Numbered from the stretch's first letter, positions 52,823-62,545 are shown. The stretch is DNA of 64,000 nucleotides from Rhodobacterales bacterium LSUCC0387 (GCA_015689775.1 WVSR01000004.1:177731-241730), one strand, 5' to 3'. Numbers and translations are program-made. Notes: generated from the sequence alone by a model not told the origin.

Positions 52823-52895
52823 AGCCGCCAAATGGCGGTGCATTAAGCGTTGAGCTGATGGTGCGCGGGAGGGGCCATCGAATGGTGAAGCTGCG

Positions 52896-53624
52896 GTGAA
52901 AAGAGAGTCGATTTACGATTTTTCAGATGCCCAAGTTGTGGTCATCGGGGCCAGCCGTGGTGGTATTGGCGCCGCTATAGCGCGCGCGTTTCAGGACGCA
53001 GGTGCCGACGTCGAAATCACCGGGGCAGAGCCGGATTGCTTGCCTGAAGATGCTGAGCGATTTTGCTACACGCAGCTGAATGTTACCGAACTGGATGCCG
53101 TTGCCGCTTTCGCTGAGGGGCGCCCCCGACTCGACGTTCTGGTCAACTGTGCAGCGATCACGAAACGTGGCGAAGAAATGGAGCCATCCTTCTTTTCACA
53201 TGTACTGGACGTCAATCTCACCGGGTCGTTCCGCTGTGCATTAGCGATGCATCCAAATCTGTCAGCCGCAGCTGGGAGCGTCATCAATGTTGCCTCCATG
53301 TATGCGCGCTTCGGGTCGCCGAGAAACCCCGCCTATGGCGCATCTAAGGCCGGTGTTGAACAGCTCACTAAGTCGCTTGCAATCGCCTGGGCGGAAGATG
53401 GTATCCGCGTGAATGCCATCGCACCAGGGTTCATTATCACCAAGCAATCAGCGAGGGCACGGCAGGACCCCGCATTTACCGCGAAGGTTGAAGAGCGCAC
53501 GCCGCTTTCCCGATGGGGACAGCCAGAAGACATCACAGGAACGGCCCTCTTTCTCGCTTCCAAAGCGGCTGACTTCATCACCGGCGCCTGCATTCCTGTA
53601 GACGGAGGGTACTCAGTTGTTTGA
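52896..53624 (+). CDS. Short-chain dehydrogenase/reductase
   Basis: This 242-residue SDR has a nucleotide motif VVIGASRGGIGAAIARAF, NCAAITKRGE in place of NNAG, and the Ser-Tyr-Lys triad in NVASMYARFG and AYGASKAGVEQL. The C-terminus ITGACIPVDGGYSVV is typical. The start is a GTG. It is the first gene of the long plus-strand sugar operon under the LacI operators and overlaps the next oxidoreductase by 8 bp. Confidence 0.87.
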   Translation: MKRESIYDFSDAQVVVIGASRGGIGAAIARAFQDAGADVEITGAEPDCLPEDAERFCYTQLNVTELDAVAAFAEGRPRLDVLVNCAAITKRGEEMEPSFFSHVLDVNLTGSFRCALAMHPNLSAAAGSVINVASMYARFGSPRNPAYGASKAGVEQLTKSLAIAWAEDGIRVNAIAPGFIITKQSARARQDPAFTAKVEERTPLSRWGQPEDITGTALFLASKAADFITGACIPVDGGYSVV

Positions 53625-54786
53625 CGGATCATCAAGCAAGATCTCCGAGATCACCGCTGCCGTTATTGGAACTGGTTTCATTGGAACTGTCCACGTACAT
53701 GCTTTGCGCCGCCTCGGCGTGCAAGTGCGCGGCGTGCTTGGCTCATCTGCCGAACGCGGGGCTGAACGCGCTGCAGCCATCGGCGTCGCTCGCGCCTATG
53801 CGTCGCTTGATGATCTTTTGGCCGATGATACTGTTGACGTTGTCCATGTTACGACACCAAACCACGCTCATTACCCTCAAGTGAAGGCCATTCTTGCTGC
53901 TGGCAAGCATGTCGTGTGCGAGAAGCCACTCGCCATGACAAGCGAGCAATCAGCGGAGATGGTCAAACTGGCTAGCGCTTCGGGCAAGATCTGCGCTGTG
54001 TGCTACAACATCCGCTTTTACCCACTGAACCAGCAGGCCCATGGCATGGTTAAATCTGGTGAACTTGGGGATATACGTTTTGTTTCAGGTCACTATCATC
54101 AAGATTGGCTTGCTAAGGACACCGACTGGAACTGGCGACTACAATCCGAGGTCGGTGGTGCGCTGCGCTCGGTTGGGGATATCGGCACGCATTGGGTGGA
54201 CCTCACGAGCTTTATTGCCGGGATGAGGGCGCAGGCGGTGATGGCCGAACTTGTCACCTTCCTGCCAGAGCGGCAGCGCCCAACGGGGCCGGTTGAAACC
54301 TTCTCCAGCGGTGCGGGCGTGACGGAACCCGTAGCAATCGATACAGATGACGCGTCGATGATCATGCTTCGTTACGATAATGGCTCCCGAGGAGTCATGA
54401 GCACCTCTCAGGTCAATATGGGCCGCAAGAACTCCTTACAATGGGATATCGCCGGCAGCGTCCGCAGCGCAGCATGGGATAGCGAAGCACCCGACCACTT
54501 GTTTATCGGGCACCGTGACGCGCCAAACCAAACACTAATGAGAGATTTTACGCTGATGAACCCAATTGGCACGGCTGCGGCGATGCTGCCGCCGGGACAT
54601 GTCGAAGGATTTGCCGACAGCTTCTTTAATTTCTTTCGAGCTGTTTATTCAGACGTCGCAAGTGGCGCACGCGGCGCGGATAGCACTTGGGCTACCTTCG
54701 AAGATGGGCACTATGAGATGCTGTTCTGCGACGCAGTTTTGAAATCTGCGCGCGAGGGCCGCTGGGTAGAATTGAGCGAGGTTTGA
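53617..54786 (+). CDS. Gfo/Idh/MocA oxidoreductase (first of four)
   Basis: This 389-residue NAD(P)-dependent dehydrogenase has Rossmann motif AVIGTGFIGTVHVHAL and catalytic EKPLAM (Lys in HVVCEKPLAMTSEQ). The substrate domain carries GGALRSVGDIGTHWVDLTSFIAG, with the usual Asp/His pair. Members oxidise a sugar, cyclitol or glycoside hydroxyl to a keto group. The TTG start overlaps the SDR stop. It is followed by the TIM-barrel isomerase after 10 bp. Confidence 0.9.
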   Translation: MFDGSSSKISEITAAVIGTGFIGTVHVHALRRLGVQVRGVLGSSAERGAERAAAIGVARAYASLDDLLADDTVDVVHVTTPNHAHYPQVKAILAAGKHVVCEKPLAMTSEQSAEMVKLASASGKICAVCYNIRFYPLNQQAHGMVKSGELGDIRFVSGHYHQDWLAKDTDWNWRLQSEVGGALRSVGDIGTHWVDLTSFIAGMRAQAVMAELVTFLPERQRPTGPVETFSSGAGVTEPVAIDTDDASMIMLRYDNGSRGVMSTSQVNMGRKNSLQWDIAGSVRSAAWDSEAPDHLFIGHRDAPNQTLMRDFTLMNPIGTAAAMLPPGHVEGFADSFFNFFRAVYSDVASGARGADSTWATFEDGHYEMLFCDAVLKSAREGRWVELSEV

Positions 54787-54796
54787 GGAGAGGACG

Positions 54797-55711
54797 ATGC
54801 AAATTGGACTTCTGACGGCTCCCTTTGAAGATACTGAGCTGCAAGACGTGGCCGCCTGGGCAGGGGCGAACGGGTTTTCGTCGCTAGAGGTTGCGTGCTG
54901 GCCTTCGCTTGGCGGCGAAAATCGTCGCTATGCAGGGACAAGCCATATCAATGTCGATGGTCTGAGCGCGGACCAAGGCCAGGATATTATCAGTGGATTG
55001 GCAGAGCATGGCGTGTCGATTTCGGGGCTTGGTTATTACCCCAACCCGCTTCACGCAGATGAAGCCCATCGCGAGGATGTCATCGGACACCTCAAGAAAG
55101 TCATCACCGGAGCCAGCATCATGGGGTTGTCCATCGTCAATACATTCGTTGGCGGCGACCGGACGCTGAACGTCGATGAGAATTGGAGACGTGCACAGAA
55201 GATCTTCGCACCTATCGTCGCGCATGCAAAGGATTCAGGGGTAAAGCTCTGCTTCGAAAACTGTCCGATGATCTTCAGCTATGACGAATGGCCCGGCGGC
55301 CATAACATCGCCTATTCGCCGATTATCTGGCGCCGGATTTTTGAAGAATGGGGCGATGCGGTCGGCATGAACTTCGACCCCTCGCATCTGATCCTTCAAT
55401 TCATCGACCAAAACCGCTTCATCAAAGAGTTCGGACCGCACATGGCCCATGTACATGCGAAAGATCTGATGATCGACCGCGATGGGCTCTATGAGCGTGG
55501 GATCCTGTCAGCCGGAATGGGGTGGCAAGTACCGAGGCTTTGCGGGCTCGGCGATGTCGATTGGTCAGACTTTTTCTCCAGCCTGTATCGCGTTGGCTAT
55601 GATGGTCCAATTATCATCGAACACGAAGACAGGCTCTTCGAAGGCACCGACGAAAAGATAAAGCGGGGCTTTCTCCTGGCACGAGACGTTCTGCAACCAT
55701 TCATCAAATAG
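54797..55711 (+). CDS. Sugar phosphate isomerase/epimerase-like TIM barrel protein
   Basis: This 304-residue AP-endonuclease-2/xylose-isomerase-like TIM barrel has metal ligands visible in LCFENCPM (Glu), GMNFDPSHL (Asp), HVHAKDLMI (His) and IIIEHED (Glu). Members include keto-sugar isomerases, 3-keto-glycoside hydrolases or lyases, and inosose dehydratases. Next to four Gfo/Idh/MocA dehydrogenases, action on a keto intermediate produced by them is the natural reading. GAGGAG precedes the ATG. Confidence 0.87.
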   Translation: MQIGLLTAPFEDTELQDVAAWAGANGFSSLEVACWPSLGGENRRYAGTSHINVDGLSADQGQDIISGLAEHGVSISGLGYYPNPLHADEAHREDVIGHLKKVITGASIMGLSIVNTFVGGDRTLNVDENWRRAQKIFAPIVAHAKDSGVKLCFENCPMIFSYDEWPGGHNIAYSPIIWRRIFEEWGDAVGMNFDPSHLILQFIDQNRFIKEFGPHMAHVHAKDLMIDRDGLYERGILSAGMGWQVPRLCGLGDVDWSDFFSSLYRVGYDGPIIIEHEDRLFEGTDEKIKRGFLLARDVLQPFIK

Positions 55712-55765
55712 AAGGGCTAAAATGCCCCGTATCATTCAAACTATGAAACTGGGAGGTATATCCAA

Positions 55766-56803
55766 ATGAAGAAACTACTACTTGGAGCTACGGCACTCGC
55801 GGTTGCCACCTCAATGGGGACCGTTTCCTTTGCGGATGCGCACAAAAGCTACACCATCGGCATATCGAATACCGTTCAGGGCAACGGTTGGCGTGAGCAG
55901 ATGATTTGCGCCATGCGGGCTCAGGCACTGGTGGAAGGGGACGTTGGCAACATCATCGTCGCCCATCGTAATACCGACAGCGCTGGACAGCTTGAAGACT
56001 TGAACAACCTTATCGAGGCCGGTGTCGACGCTATTGTGCTGAACCCATCAAACCCCGATGCGCTGAACTCCGCTCTTGAGGCTGCAATGGCTCAGGATAT
56101 CGTAGTCGTTGCGGTTGACGCCGGCGTCACTGCTGAAGGTGCATACATCCTGTCCAATAACCAGGAAGAGTACGCCTACCTCGGCGCCAGATGGCTGTTC
56201 GAACAGGTTGGTGGGTCTGGTGACATAGTCTACATGCGCGGTATTGCCGGCGTGTCGGCTGACACAGATCGTGACAACGGTTTCAAGCGAGCCCTTGCGG
56301 AGTTCCCGGACATCAACGTAGTGCACGAGGTCTTCACTGGCTGGCAGCAGGATCAGGGCAAGCAGCAGATGTTCGACTTCCTCGCAACCGGCATTCCTTT
56401 TGACGGCGTATGGACCAGCGGCATCGACAACGTAATCGTGGATGCATTTGTCGAATCCGGTGCACCACTTGTTCCGATCGTTGGTGCGGACAATGCGGGC
56501 TTTGTTCAGTACCTGACAGAGGTCAACGGTCTAGTTGGTGCCGCGGTGACAAACCCGGGCTCTGTTGGTGGTGCGGGCATCGCGCTTGCTGTTGACATCC
56601 TTAATGGCGAAGCTCCGGCCAATACAACGGTTCTTGTTGATCCGGTGCTTTGGGAGAATGGAACCGATGCTGGAAGGGCCACCATCATGGCCGCACAGAA
56701 CCCGAACCTTGATCCCGAGTGGCCGGTTTCGGTGACGGTGCCTGGCTGGACCGATTACACGATGGAACAGATCATCGCCTGCGAAGGTCCCGGTGGCAGC
56801 TGA
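55766..56803 (+). CDS. Sugar ABC transporter substrate-binding protein (RbsB-type)
   Basis: This 345-residue periplasmic binding protein has a signal peptide (KKLLLGATALAVATSMGTVSFADA). The type I binding fold shows SNTVQGNGWREQMICAMRAQA, LNNLIEAGVDAIVLNPSNPDALN and DGVWTSGIDNVIVDAFVESG. It captures the locus substrate for the ribose-type importer. GGGAGG precedes the ATG. A strong intercistronic hairpin follows, before the ATPase gene. Confidence 0.92.
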   Translation: MKKLLLGATALAVATSMGTVSFADAHKSYTIGISNTVQGNGWREQMICAMRAQALVEGDVGNIIVAHRNTDSAGQLEDLNNLIEAGVDAIVLNPSNPDALNSALEAAMAQDIVVVAVDAGVTAEGAYILSNNQEEYAYLGARWLFEQVGGSGDIVYMRGIAGVSADTDRDNGFKRALAEFPDINVVHEVFTGWQQDQGKQQMFDFLATGIPFDGVWTSGIDNVIVDAFVESGAPLVPIVGADNAGFVQYLTEVNGLVGAAVTNPGSVGGAGIALAVDILNGEAPANTTVLVDPVLWENGTDAGRATIMAAQNPNLDPEWPVSVTVPGWTDYTMEQIIACEGPGGS

Positions 56804-56819
56804 TTATCCTGACGAAAAA

Positions 56820-56849
56820 GATCCCCGCCTCCAAAAAGGGGCGGGGATC
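56820..56849 (+). promoter_or_regulatory. Intercistronic hairpin after the sugar-binding-protein gene
   Basis: GATCCCCGCC / GGCGGGGATC form a perfect 10-bp stem with a 10-nt loop, 16 bp after the binding-protein stop, without a T run. It probably stabilises the upstream message, giving excess binding protein. Confidence 0.65.
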
Positions 56850-56880
56850 CAGCGAAGAACTGACCGATATCTAAAAGAAC

Positions 56881-58365
56881 ATGAGTGATACAGTCCTTCT
56901 TGACGCATACGGCATTGCCAAGAGCTTCGGCGCGGTTCATGCGCTCACCAACGCGCGACTGCGTGTGAGGGCTGGCGAGGTTGTGGCCCTAATGGGCGCG
57001 AACGGTGCCGGCAAATCGACATTTATCAAGATAATTACTGGCGCTCTAAAACCCGGCAGCGGCCAGGTTCTGATCCGTGGCGAGGAGGTTCGGGTTGGCA
57101 ATCCTGCTCAGGCCCGGAAATCTGGCCTGGTTCCCGTCTATCAGGAACCATCGTTGATCCCCGATCTAGATGTAACCGATAACCTTCGTCTGGGCGACAC
57201 ACCAAAAGAATCGTTTATGAAATGGGTCGAGGAGCTTGGAATTACAGATCTAAACATGTCCGACACCATCGGCGAACTACCGTTGGCCACGCTGCGCATT
57301 CTCGACCTCGCGCGGGCCTTGGCCTCTGAGCCGGATGTCCTCCTACTCGACGAAATGACGGCTGCGCTCCCGGCCGACTTGGTGGAGCGCGTGCTGAAGG
57401 TCGTACGCCAGCAAGCAAACGAAGGTATGGGCGTCATCTATGTCTCCCATCGTTTCAACGAAATATTGGAGCTCTGTGACACGGCGAGCGTTCTGCGGGA
57501 TGGAGAAACCGTCGGCGATCTGACCATTGAAGCGGGCGTTGAGGAGCGCGCAGTCGAACTAATGCTCGGTCAGAAAATCGAGTTGGGGGAACGGAAAATC
57601 ACAACGGATTTGCGGGCCCATTCTGGCAATCCGCGGGTCAAAGTCAGAAATCTTGCGATTGCCCCAAAGGTAACCGGCATCGATTTCGATCTCTACCCCG
57701 GCGAAGTTTTGGGCGTTGTAGCGCTCGAGGGTCAAGGCCAGGACGAGCTCTTCGATATTCTTGCAGGCTTCTATCCGGCTACATCCGGCTTAATCGAAGT
57801 GAACGGCAAGTCAATGAGCTTCAAGCACCCTGCGGACGCTATTGCAGCTGGATTGACGCTTGTCCCCGGTAACCGTGCGGACGCGCTATTAGCGCAGCGC
57901 TCGGTCAGAGAGAACATTGCCCTACCATTCTCGGTCCGCCTACCGACCTGGGGCGCTCTCAAACTCCGTCATGAGAGGGAAAGGGTACAGTTTGCTATCG
58001 ACAAGCTGCAGATCGATACGCGCGCCGAAGGCGAAGTTCAGCGGCTTTCGGGTGGCAATCAGCAGAAGGTGACAATTGGGCGTTGGTTGGCGACCGGAGT
58101 GGAAACGCTTCTGCTCTTTGATCCAACGCGCGGCATCGACGTGCGGACCAAACGACAGATCTATCCACTTGTGCGCGAGCTTGCAGCCAAAGGGGCATCA
58201 GTTCTTTTCTATACGTCTGAACTCGACGAGGTATCGCTGGCTTGCGACCGTGCAATCGTGATTTTCAACGGCCAGATCGTTGACGTAATCGACGCGAAAG
58301 ACGCGGACGAACAAACGCTCATGCGTGCCGCCTATGGCCTCACATCACGGGAGGGTGTAGCGTGA
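56881..58365 (+). CDS. Sugar ABC transporter ATP-binding protein (RbsA/MglA-type, two cassettes)
   Basis: This 494-residue protein has two fused ABC domains. Cassette 1 has Walker A GANGAGKST, Walker B VLLLDEMTAAL and the H-loop VIYVSHRFNEI. Its ABC signature is degenerate (IGELPLATLRILDLARAL instead of LSxGxxQ). Cassette 2 has a degenerate Walker A (ALEGQGQDELF) but intact signature LSGGNQQKVTIGRWLATG and LLFDPTRGIDV. Each composite site therefore keeps only some canonical motifs. It energises the two downstream permeases and overlaps the first by 4 bp. Confidence 0.92.
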   Translation: MSDTVLLDAYGIAKSFGAVHALTNARLRVRAGEVVALMGANGAGKSTFIKIITGALKPGSGQVLIRGEEVRVGNPAQARKSGLVPVYQEPSLIPDLDVTDNLRLGDTPKESFMKWVEELGITDLNMSDTIGELPLATLRILDLARALASEPDVLLLDEMTAALPADLVERVLKVVRQQANEGMGVIYVSHRFNEILELCDTASVLRDGETVGDLTIEAGVEERAVELMLGQKIELGERKITTDLRAHSGNPRVKVRNLAIAPKVTGIDFDLYPGEVLGVVALEGQGQDELFDILAGFYPATSGLIEVNGKSMSFKHPADAIAAGLTLVPGNRADALLAQRSVRENIALPFSVRLPTWGALKLRHERERVQFAIDKLQIDTRAEGEVQRLSGGNQQKVTIGRWLATGVETLLLFDPTRGIDVRTKRQIYPLVRELAAKGASVLFYTSELDEVSLACDRAIVIFNGQIVDVIDAKDADEQTLMRAAYGLTSREGVA

Positions 58366-59303
58366 GCGATGTCATTAGAAAGAACGCTTGGGTGGCTGGT
58401 CTGGTAGCGCTGCTTGCTGTGCTTTTGGTCGTCACCAAGCTTATCCAGCCCACCTTTGGTGTATCAGGCCTTGAGAGCATTGCAAGAGCGGCGCTGCCAT
58501 TCGCATTCGCAACAGCCGGCATGGCGGTTGTTGTCATCGTTGGCGGGATTGACTTGTCTGTCGCATCGATGATGGCGGTCTGTGCCGTAGCGGCGGCTGT
58601 GTTGATGGAGCGTATGGCTGGCGTGCCGGCTCTCCTGATTGTTCTCGCTCTTGGGCTGGTGATGGGATTTCTCAACGGCGCTCTCATCGTTTTGACTCGC
58701 GTGCCCGACATTGTTGTGACACTCGCAATGCTCTTCGTCTGGGAAGGAGTCGCACTTTTGATTCTCGAAACACCGGGCGGAGCGGCCTCTGATTGGCTGG
58801 AGCAGAGCATCCGCGGAAGCTTCCTGGTCCCCGGGATCCCGAACGCCTTGGTTGTGACAATCATCTGCGTCGCGGTCGTATGGTTGCCCATTCGCCGCTC
58901 CAAGCTCGGGCTTTCGATCTATGCAACGGGTTCTGATGAGCTTGCTGCCTTTCGCTCCGGAGTTGCGATCGGTCCCACCAAGATCCTCGCCTACAGCCTT
59001 TGCGGCGTCCTTTGTGCTTTCGGTGGTCTTAGCCTGGCTGCCTTGACAGGCATCGGCGAACCCGTCCCCGGACCATATCTGCTGGCATCCGTCGCGGCCG
59101 TTGTCCTTGGAGGCGTCGTACTTGGTGGTGGTCGGGGCAGCCTGTTAGGTCCGTTGATCGCTGTTTACATCCTTCGGATCATTCGGACGATCCTAACCCT
59201 GCTTGCATTTGATCCTAACGTGACAACAATCATCGAAGGCGTAATCATGGTCGGCGTTGTTATGCTGGGCACCGCGGCAATGATGCGAGGAGCCCAACAA
59301 TGA
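58362..59303 (+). CDS. Sugar ABC transporter permease (RbsC-type)
   Basis: This 313-residue inner-membrane permease has about eight to ten hydrophobic segments and the RbsC coupling motif VVIVGGIDLSVASMMAVCAV. The last part has the typical VAAVVLGGVVLGGGRGSLLG. It overlaps the ATPase gene and the second permease by 4 bp each (ATGA). It forms a heterodimer channel with the next gene product. Confidence 0.9.
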   Translation: MSDVIRKNAWVAGLVALLAVLLVVTKLIQPTFGVSGLESIARAALPFAFATAGMAVVVIVGGIDLSVASMMAVCAVAAAVLMERMAGVPALLIVLALGLVMGFLNGALIVLTRVPDIVVTLAMLFVWEGVALLILETPGGAASDWLEQSIRGSFLVPGIPNALVVTIICVAVVWLPIRRSKLGLSIYATGSDELAAFRSGVAIGPTKILAYSLCGVLCAFGGLSLAALTGIGEPVPGPYLLASVAAVVLGGVVLGGGRGSLLGPLIAVYILRIIRTILTLLAFDPNVTTIIEGVIMVGVVMLGTAAMMRGAQQ

Positions 59304-60307
59304 GTCTTGCTTCAGCTGATTCAATGATGGTGCGTGTCGGGCGCTACTTGAAAGACAACCCGGTTGTTCCGTTGCTACTCTTTCTATTTCTTCTTATCGC
59401 GTTGTTGGAGATCATGCGTCCAGGGATTGTTACCCCGTACCGAGCTAGTCGGGATGGGATTGTTTCGATGTTCTGGGTCGGAAATCTGATAAAGTTTGCC
59501 ATTCCGTTGGCCATGCTCGCAGCATGTCAGGTGCTGACCATGTTGACGGCTGGCATCGATCTTTCCGCTGGCATAGTTGCAACCGTTGCCGCCTTCGTCT
59601 GCGCGACGTTGAGTTCGATTTGGGGCGTTGCGCCAGCCACAATAATCGCGCTTTTGACCGGTCTTCTCGTCGGTCTCGTCAATGGCTTTGGGGTGGGCAT
59701 CGTTCGTGTTCACCCCTTGATCATGACACTTGGCACAGGCCTAATCACGACGGGCTGTCTGCAAGTCTATCAGCGATTGGTTATCAACGCTGGTTCGGAG
59801 ATCCCAGCGTTCCTTGCTTGGCTGGGCACCGGTCGGACGCTTGGCTTGCCCAACGGTCTCTTTCTTTTCATGCCCTTCGCGGTCTTCATACTGTGGCTGA
59901 TGCGTTTCACTGGCTTCGGGCGGCTTCTCTTCGCGCTAGGCTCAAACGAGAAGGCCACCAAGCTCTCTGGGGTTCGGGCCTGGCAAGTTTACCTCGCACT
60001 CTACGCGCTCTCAGGCCTGATAGCAGCGTTAGCCGGATTGCTGTATTTGGGTATGATCCGCCAGACATCGCTGAGCCTCGCTAACCCGCTCCTTCTACCG
60101 TCAGTGGCGGCGGCGGTGATAGGCGGAACGTCGATCTTTGGAGGCCGCGGAAGCTTCGCCGGCGCCGTCGTTGGGGCGTTGATCATTCGAGTGCTTGATA
60201 CGATGCTGACCCTGATGCAAATGCCGGAAGGCGCCCGAACAGCACTTTTCGGCGCCATCATTCTTGCCGTCACGGCGATCTACGTCCGGCTTACGGACAC
60301 CAGATAG
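59300..60307 (+). CDS. Sugar ABC transporter permease (RbsC-type), second subunit
   Basis: This 335-residue membrane permease has the RbsC hallmark QVLTMLTAGIDLSAGIV and a C-terminal VAAAVIGGTSIFGGRGSFAG. Two different permeases side by side imply a heterodimeric channel. It overlaps the first permease by 4 bp and lies 12 bp before the second Gfo/Idh/MocA gene, which shows that transport and catabolism are coexpressed. Confidence 0.9.
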   Translation: MSLASADSMMVRVGRYLKDNPVVPLLLFLFLLIALLEIMRPGIVTPYRASRDGIVSMFWVGNLIKFAIPLAMLAACQVLTMLTAGIDLSAGIVATVAAFVCATLSSIWGVAPATIIALLTGLLVGLVNGFGVGIVRVHPLIMTLGTGLITTGCLQVYQRLVINAGSEIPAFLAWLGTGRTLGLPNGLFLFMPFAVFILWLMRFTGFGRLLFALGSNEKATKLSGVRAWQVYLALYALSGLIAALAGLLYLGMIRQTSLSLANPLLLPSVAAAVIGGTSIFGGRGSFAGAVVGALIIRVLDTMLTLMQMPEGARTALFGAIILAVTAIYVRLTDTR

Positions 60308-60319
60308 GAGAAACGTCTA

Positions 60320-61396
60320 ATGTCCAAGTTCCGCGTCGTCGGCATCAGTTTCGACCATATGCACATGGGCGACCTCTTGCGCATGGTGCATGAGCACCCC
60401 GGAGCAGAGATTGCGGCAATCTTCGATCCTGATCCGCAGAAGATGGCGTCGGCCATTGAGACCTTTGGCATTCCTCAGGATAGGGTCTTCACGGATTTCA
60501 ACGCCTGCATGTCGGCGGGCCCTTATGACATGGCGCTTCTCTGTGCCGCGACAGCCAAACATGCCGACTACACCGAACGCCTAGCGCCGCATGATCTTCA
60601 TATCTTTGTTGAGAAGCCGTTCGCGGCCTCAATTGAAGACGCACGGAGAATGATCGCGGCGATCGAAGGCACCAGTAAACAGATGGTTATCAACTGGCCT
60701 CTGCGTTGGGTTGAAAGCCATGTGACCGCGAAACGGTTGATCGACGAAGGGATGATCGGTGAGCTGATCGAAGTTCATTTCTACGATGGCAACCGTGGCC
60801 CGCTCTTCCACCTCGCCGACAAAGTCGAAGTAACACCCGAAGAGGTTGAACTCCTAAAGACGTCATCTTGGTGGTACAAGAAGGCTTCAGGAGGTGGCTC
60901 GTTGCTCGATTATCTCGGATACGGGGCGACGTTGGGCACTTGGTTTATGAATGGTGAGGCGCCCTTGGAGGTAACCTGCACCGTCGACGAGGCATCCGGC
61001 ATTGAGGTTGATCAACACGCAATCGCCGTCTGCCGCTATAAACGTGGGCTCTCCAAGCTGGAAACCCGCTGGGGCACGTTCACTGACCCCTGGAAGATCC
61101 AGCCCCAACCAACCTGCGGCTTCACCTTCGTGGGCACTGACGGCACGATCTCCTCCCCAGACTACGCTTCTCACGTGACGGTTCAGACGCGCTCAAACCC
61201 TGCACGGCACGAAATCCCAGTGGACCCGTTACCAAAGGGAGAGCGAAATGCAATTGAATACGTTGTGGGTCGCCTTCAGGCAGGCAAGCCAATCGAGGGT
61301 CCACTGGATCCGGCGCTTTGCCTGACCGCGCAGCGGATCGTGGATACTGCGGCCCGCTCAGCGACTGAGAAGAGGACGCTGGAGTTGATCACTTGA
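60320..61396 (+). CDS. Gfo/Idh/MocA oxidoreductase (second of four)
   Basis: This 358-residue NAD(P)-dependent oxidoreductase has a slightly unusual N-terminus (FRVVGISFDHMHMGDLLRMV) in place of the glycine-rich GxGxxG loop. It keeps the catalytic EKPFAASIEDA motif and a substrate domain with GGGSLLDYLGYGATLGTWFM. The nucleotide loop replaced by SFDHMHMGD may affect cofactor preference or activity. It overlaps the third family member by 4 bp. Confidence 0.87.
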   Translation: MSKFRVVGISFDHMHMGDLLRMVHEHPGAEIAAIFDPDPQKMASAIETFGIPQDRVFTDFNACMSAGPYDMALLCAATAKHADYTERLAPHDLHIFVEKPFAASIEDARRMIAAIEGTSKQMVINWPLRWVESHVTAKRLIDEGMIGELIEVHFYDGNRGPLFHLADKVEVTPEEVELLKTSSWWYKKASGGGSLLDYLGYGATLGTWFMNGEAPLEVTCTVDEASGIEVDQHAIAVCRYKRGLSKLETRWGTFTDPWKIQPQPTCGFTFVGTDGTISSPDYASHVTVQTRSNPARHEIPVDPLPKGERNAIEYVVGRLQAGKPIEGPLDPALCLTAQRIVDTAARSATEKRTLELIT

Positions 61397-62508
61397 GTAA
61401 GGATGCCGCAACAACCGATACCTATGCTCTTAGGTCAGACACATTGTCCGAGATCGAACTGTTGGACGTCCCATATCGCCCGCCAACGCCCAAGTCGTAC
61501 CGTCCTAAAATCGGCATGATCGGCACAGGCGGTATCTCAAACAGCCACCTTGACGCATATCGAACGGCAGGGTGGGAAGTTGCAGTGCTTTGGAACCGGA
61601 CGGCCTCAAAGGCACTTAAAAAAGCAAAAGAGTTCTACCCGACGGCACGGATCGCGACAGATTGGCGGGAGATACTCGCTGACACCAGCATCGAAATCGT
61701 TGATATCACGCTCCCAACCGAGCACCGATCCGCATTTATTGCCGAAGCTCTTAAGGCTGGTAAACACGTCCTGAGCCAAAAGCCCTTTGTTGAGGATCTC
61801 GATATTGGCGAAAAGTTGGTCGATCTCGCAGACGCAAACGGTGTCCATCTTGCAGTGAACCAAAACGGTCGATGGTCGCCGCATATGGCTTGGATGCGAA
61901 ACGCTGTTCGGGCCGGGCATATTGGCGACTTAATTTCCGCGCATTTCTCTCTCCACTGGAACCATGGATGGACCGCCGGTACTCTATTCGATGAGATCGA
62001 TGACCTGGTTCTCTATGACTTCGGCATTCACTGGTTCGATTTCCTGTCTTCGCTTCTAGGCGATCGCGTGAAATCGGTGTTCGCATCGGCCTCCTATGCC
62101 CAGGGTCAAGCCAACAAGGTTCCGCTCATGGCTCAGTCATTGGTCAGCTTCGATAGGGGTCAGGCGAGCCTGATCTTTGATGGAGGAATGCGCCACGGAC
62201 CTCGCGATACGACATATCTCGGAGGAACTGAGGGCAGCATTACGTCTGACGGACCGGACCTCGGCAACCAATCTGTTACACTGGCAACCTCGGAGGGCAT
62301 CGCTCGACCTGCTCTCGAAGGTCAGTGGTTTAACGACGGGTTTCGCGGCGCGATGGGGGAACTCCTGTGCGCGATAGAGGAGGATCGCGCACCCGAAAAT
62401 TCTGCTCGTGAGAACTTGAAGTCGCTCGCTTTGACTTTCGCCGCAATCCACTCTCGACGAACTGGTCGGGAGATCGCCATTGGTGACGTGCGACGGCTCG
62501 CTGATTGA
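61393..62508 (+). CDS. Gfo/Idh/MocA oxidoreductase (third of four)
   Basis: This 371-residue oxidoreductase has GMIGTGGISNSHLDAY near residue 40 after a 35-residue N-terminal extension. The catalytic-loop motif is LSQKPFVEDLD, with Gln in place of the usual Glu but Lys-Pro kept. The substrate domain has DDLVLYDFGIHWFDFLSSLLG. Its ATG/GTG-type start overlaps the preceding gene by 4 bp. It may act on a different carbon or stereoisomer from its three neighbours. Confidence 0.88.
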   Translation: MSKDAATTDTYALRSDTLSEIELLDVPYRPPTPKSYRPKIGMIGTGGISNSHLDAYRTAGWEVAVLWNRTASKALKKAKEFYPTARIATDWREILADTSIEIVDITLPTEHRSAFIAEALKAGKHVLSQKPFVEDLDIGEKLVDLADANGVHLAVNQNGRWSPHMAWMRNAVRAGHIGDLISAHFSLHWNHGWTAGTLFDEIDDLVLYDFGIHWFDFLSSLLGDRVKSVFASASYAQGQANKVPLMAQSLVSFDRGQASLIFDGGMRHGPRDTTYLGGTEGSITSDGPDLGNQSVTLATSEGIARPALEGQWFNDGFRGAMGELLCAIEEDRAPENSARENLKSLALTFAAIHSRRTGREIAIGDVRRLAD

Positions 62509-62545
62509 TGGCCACCAAAAAACTGATGATTGAAAGGATATTATC

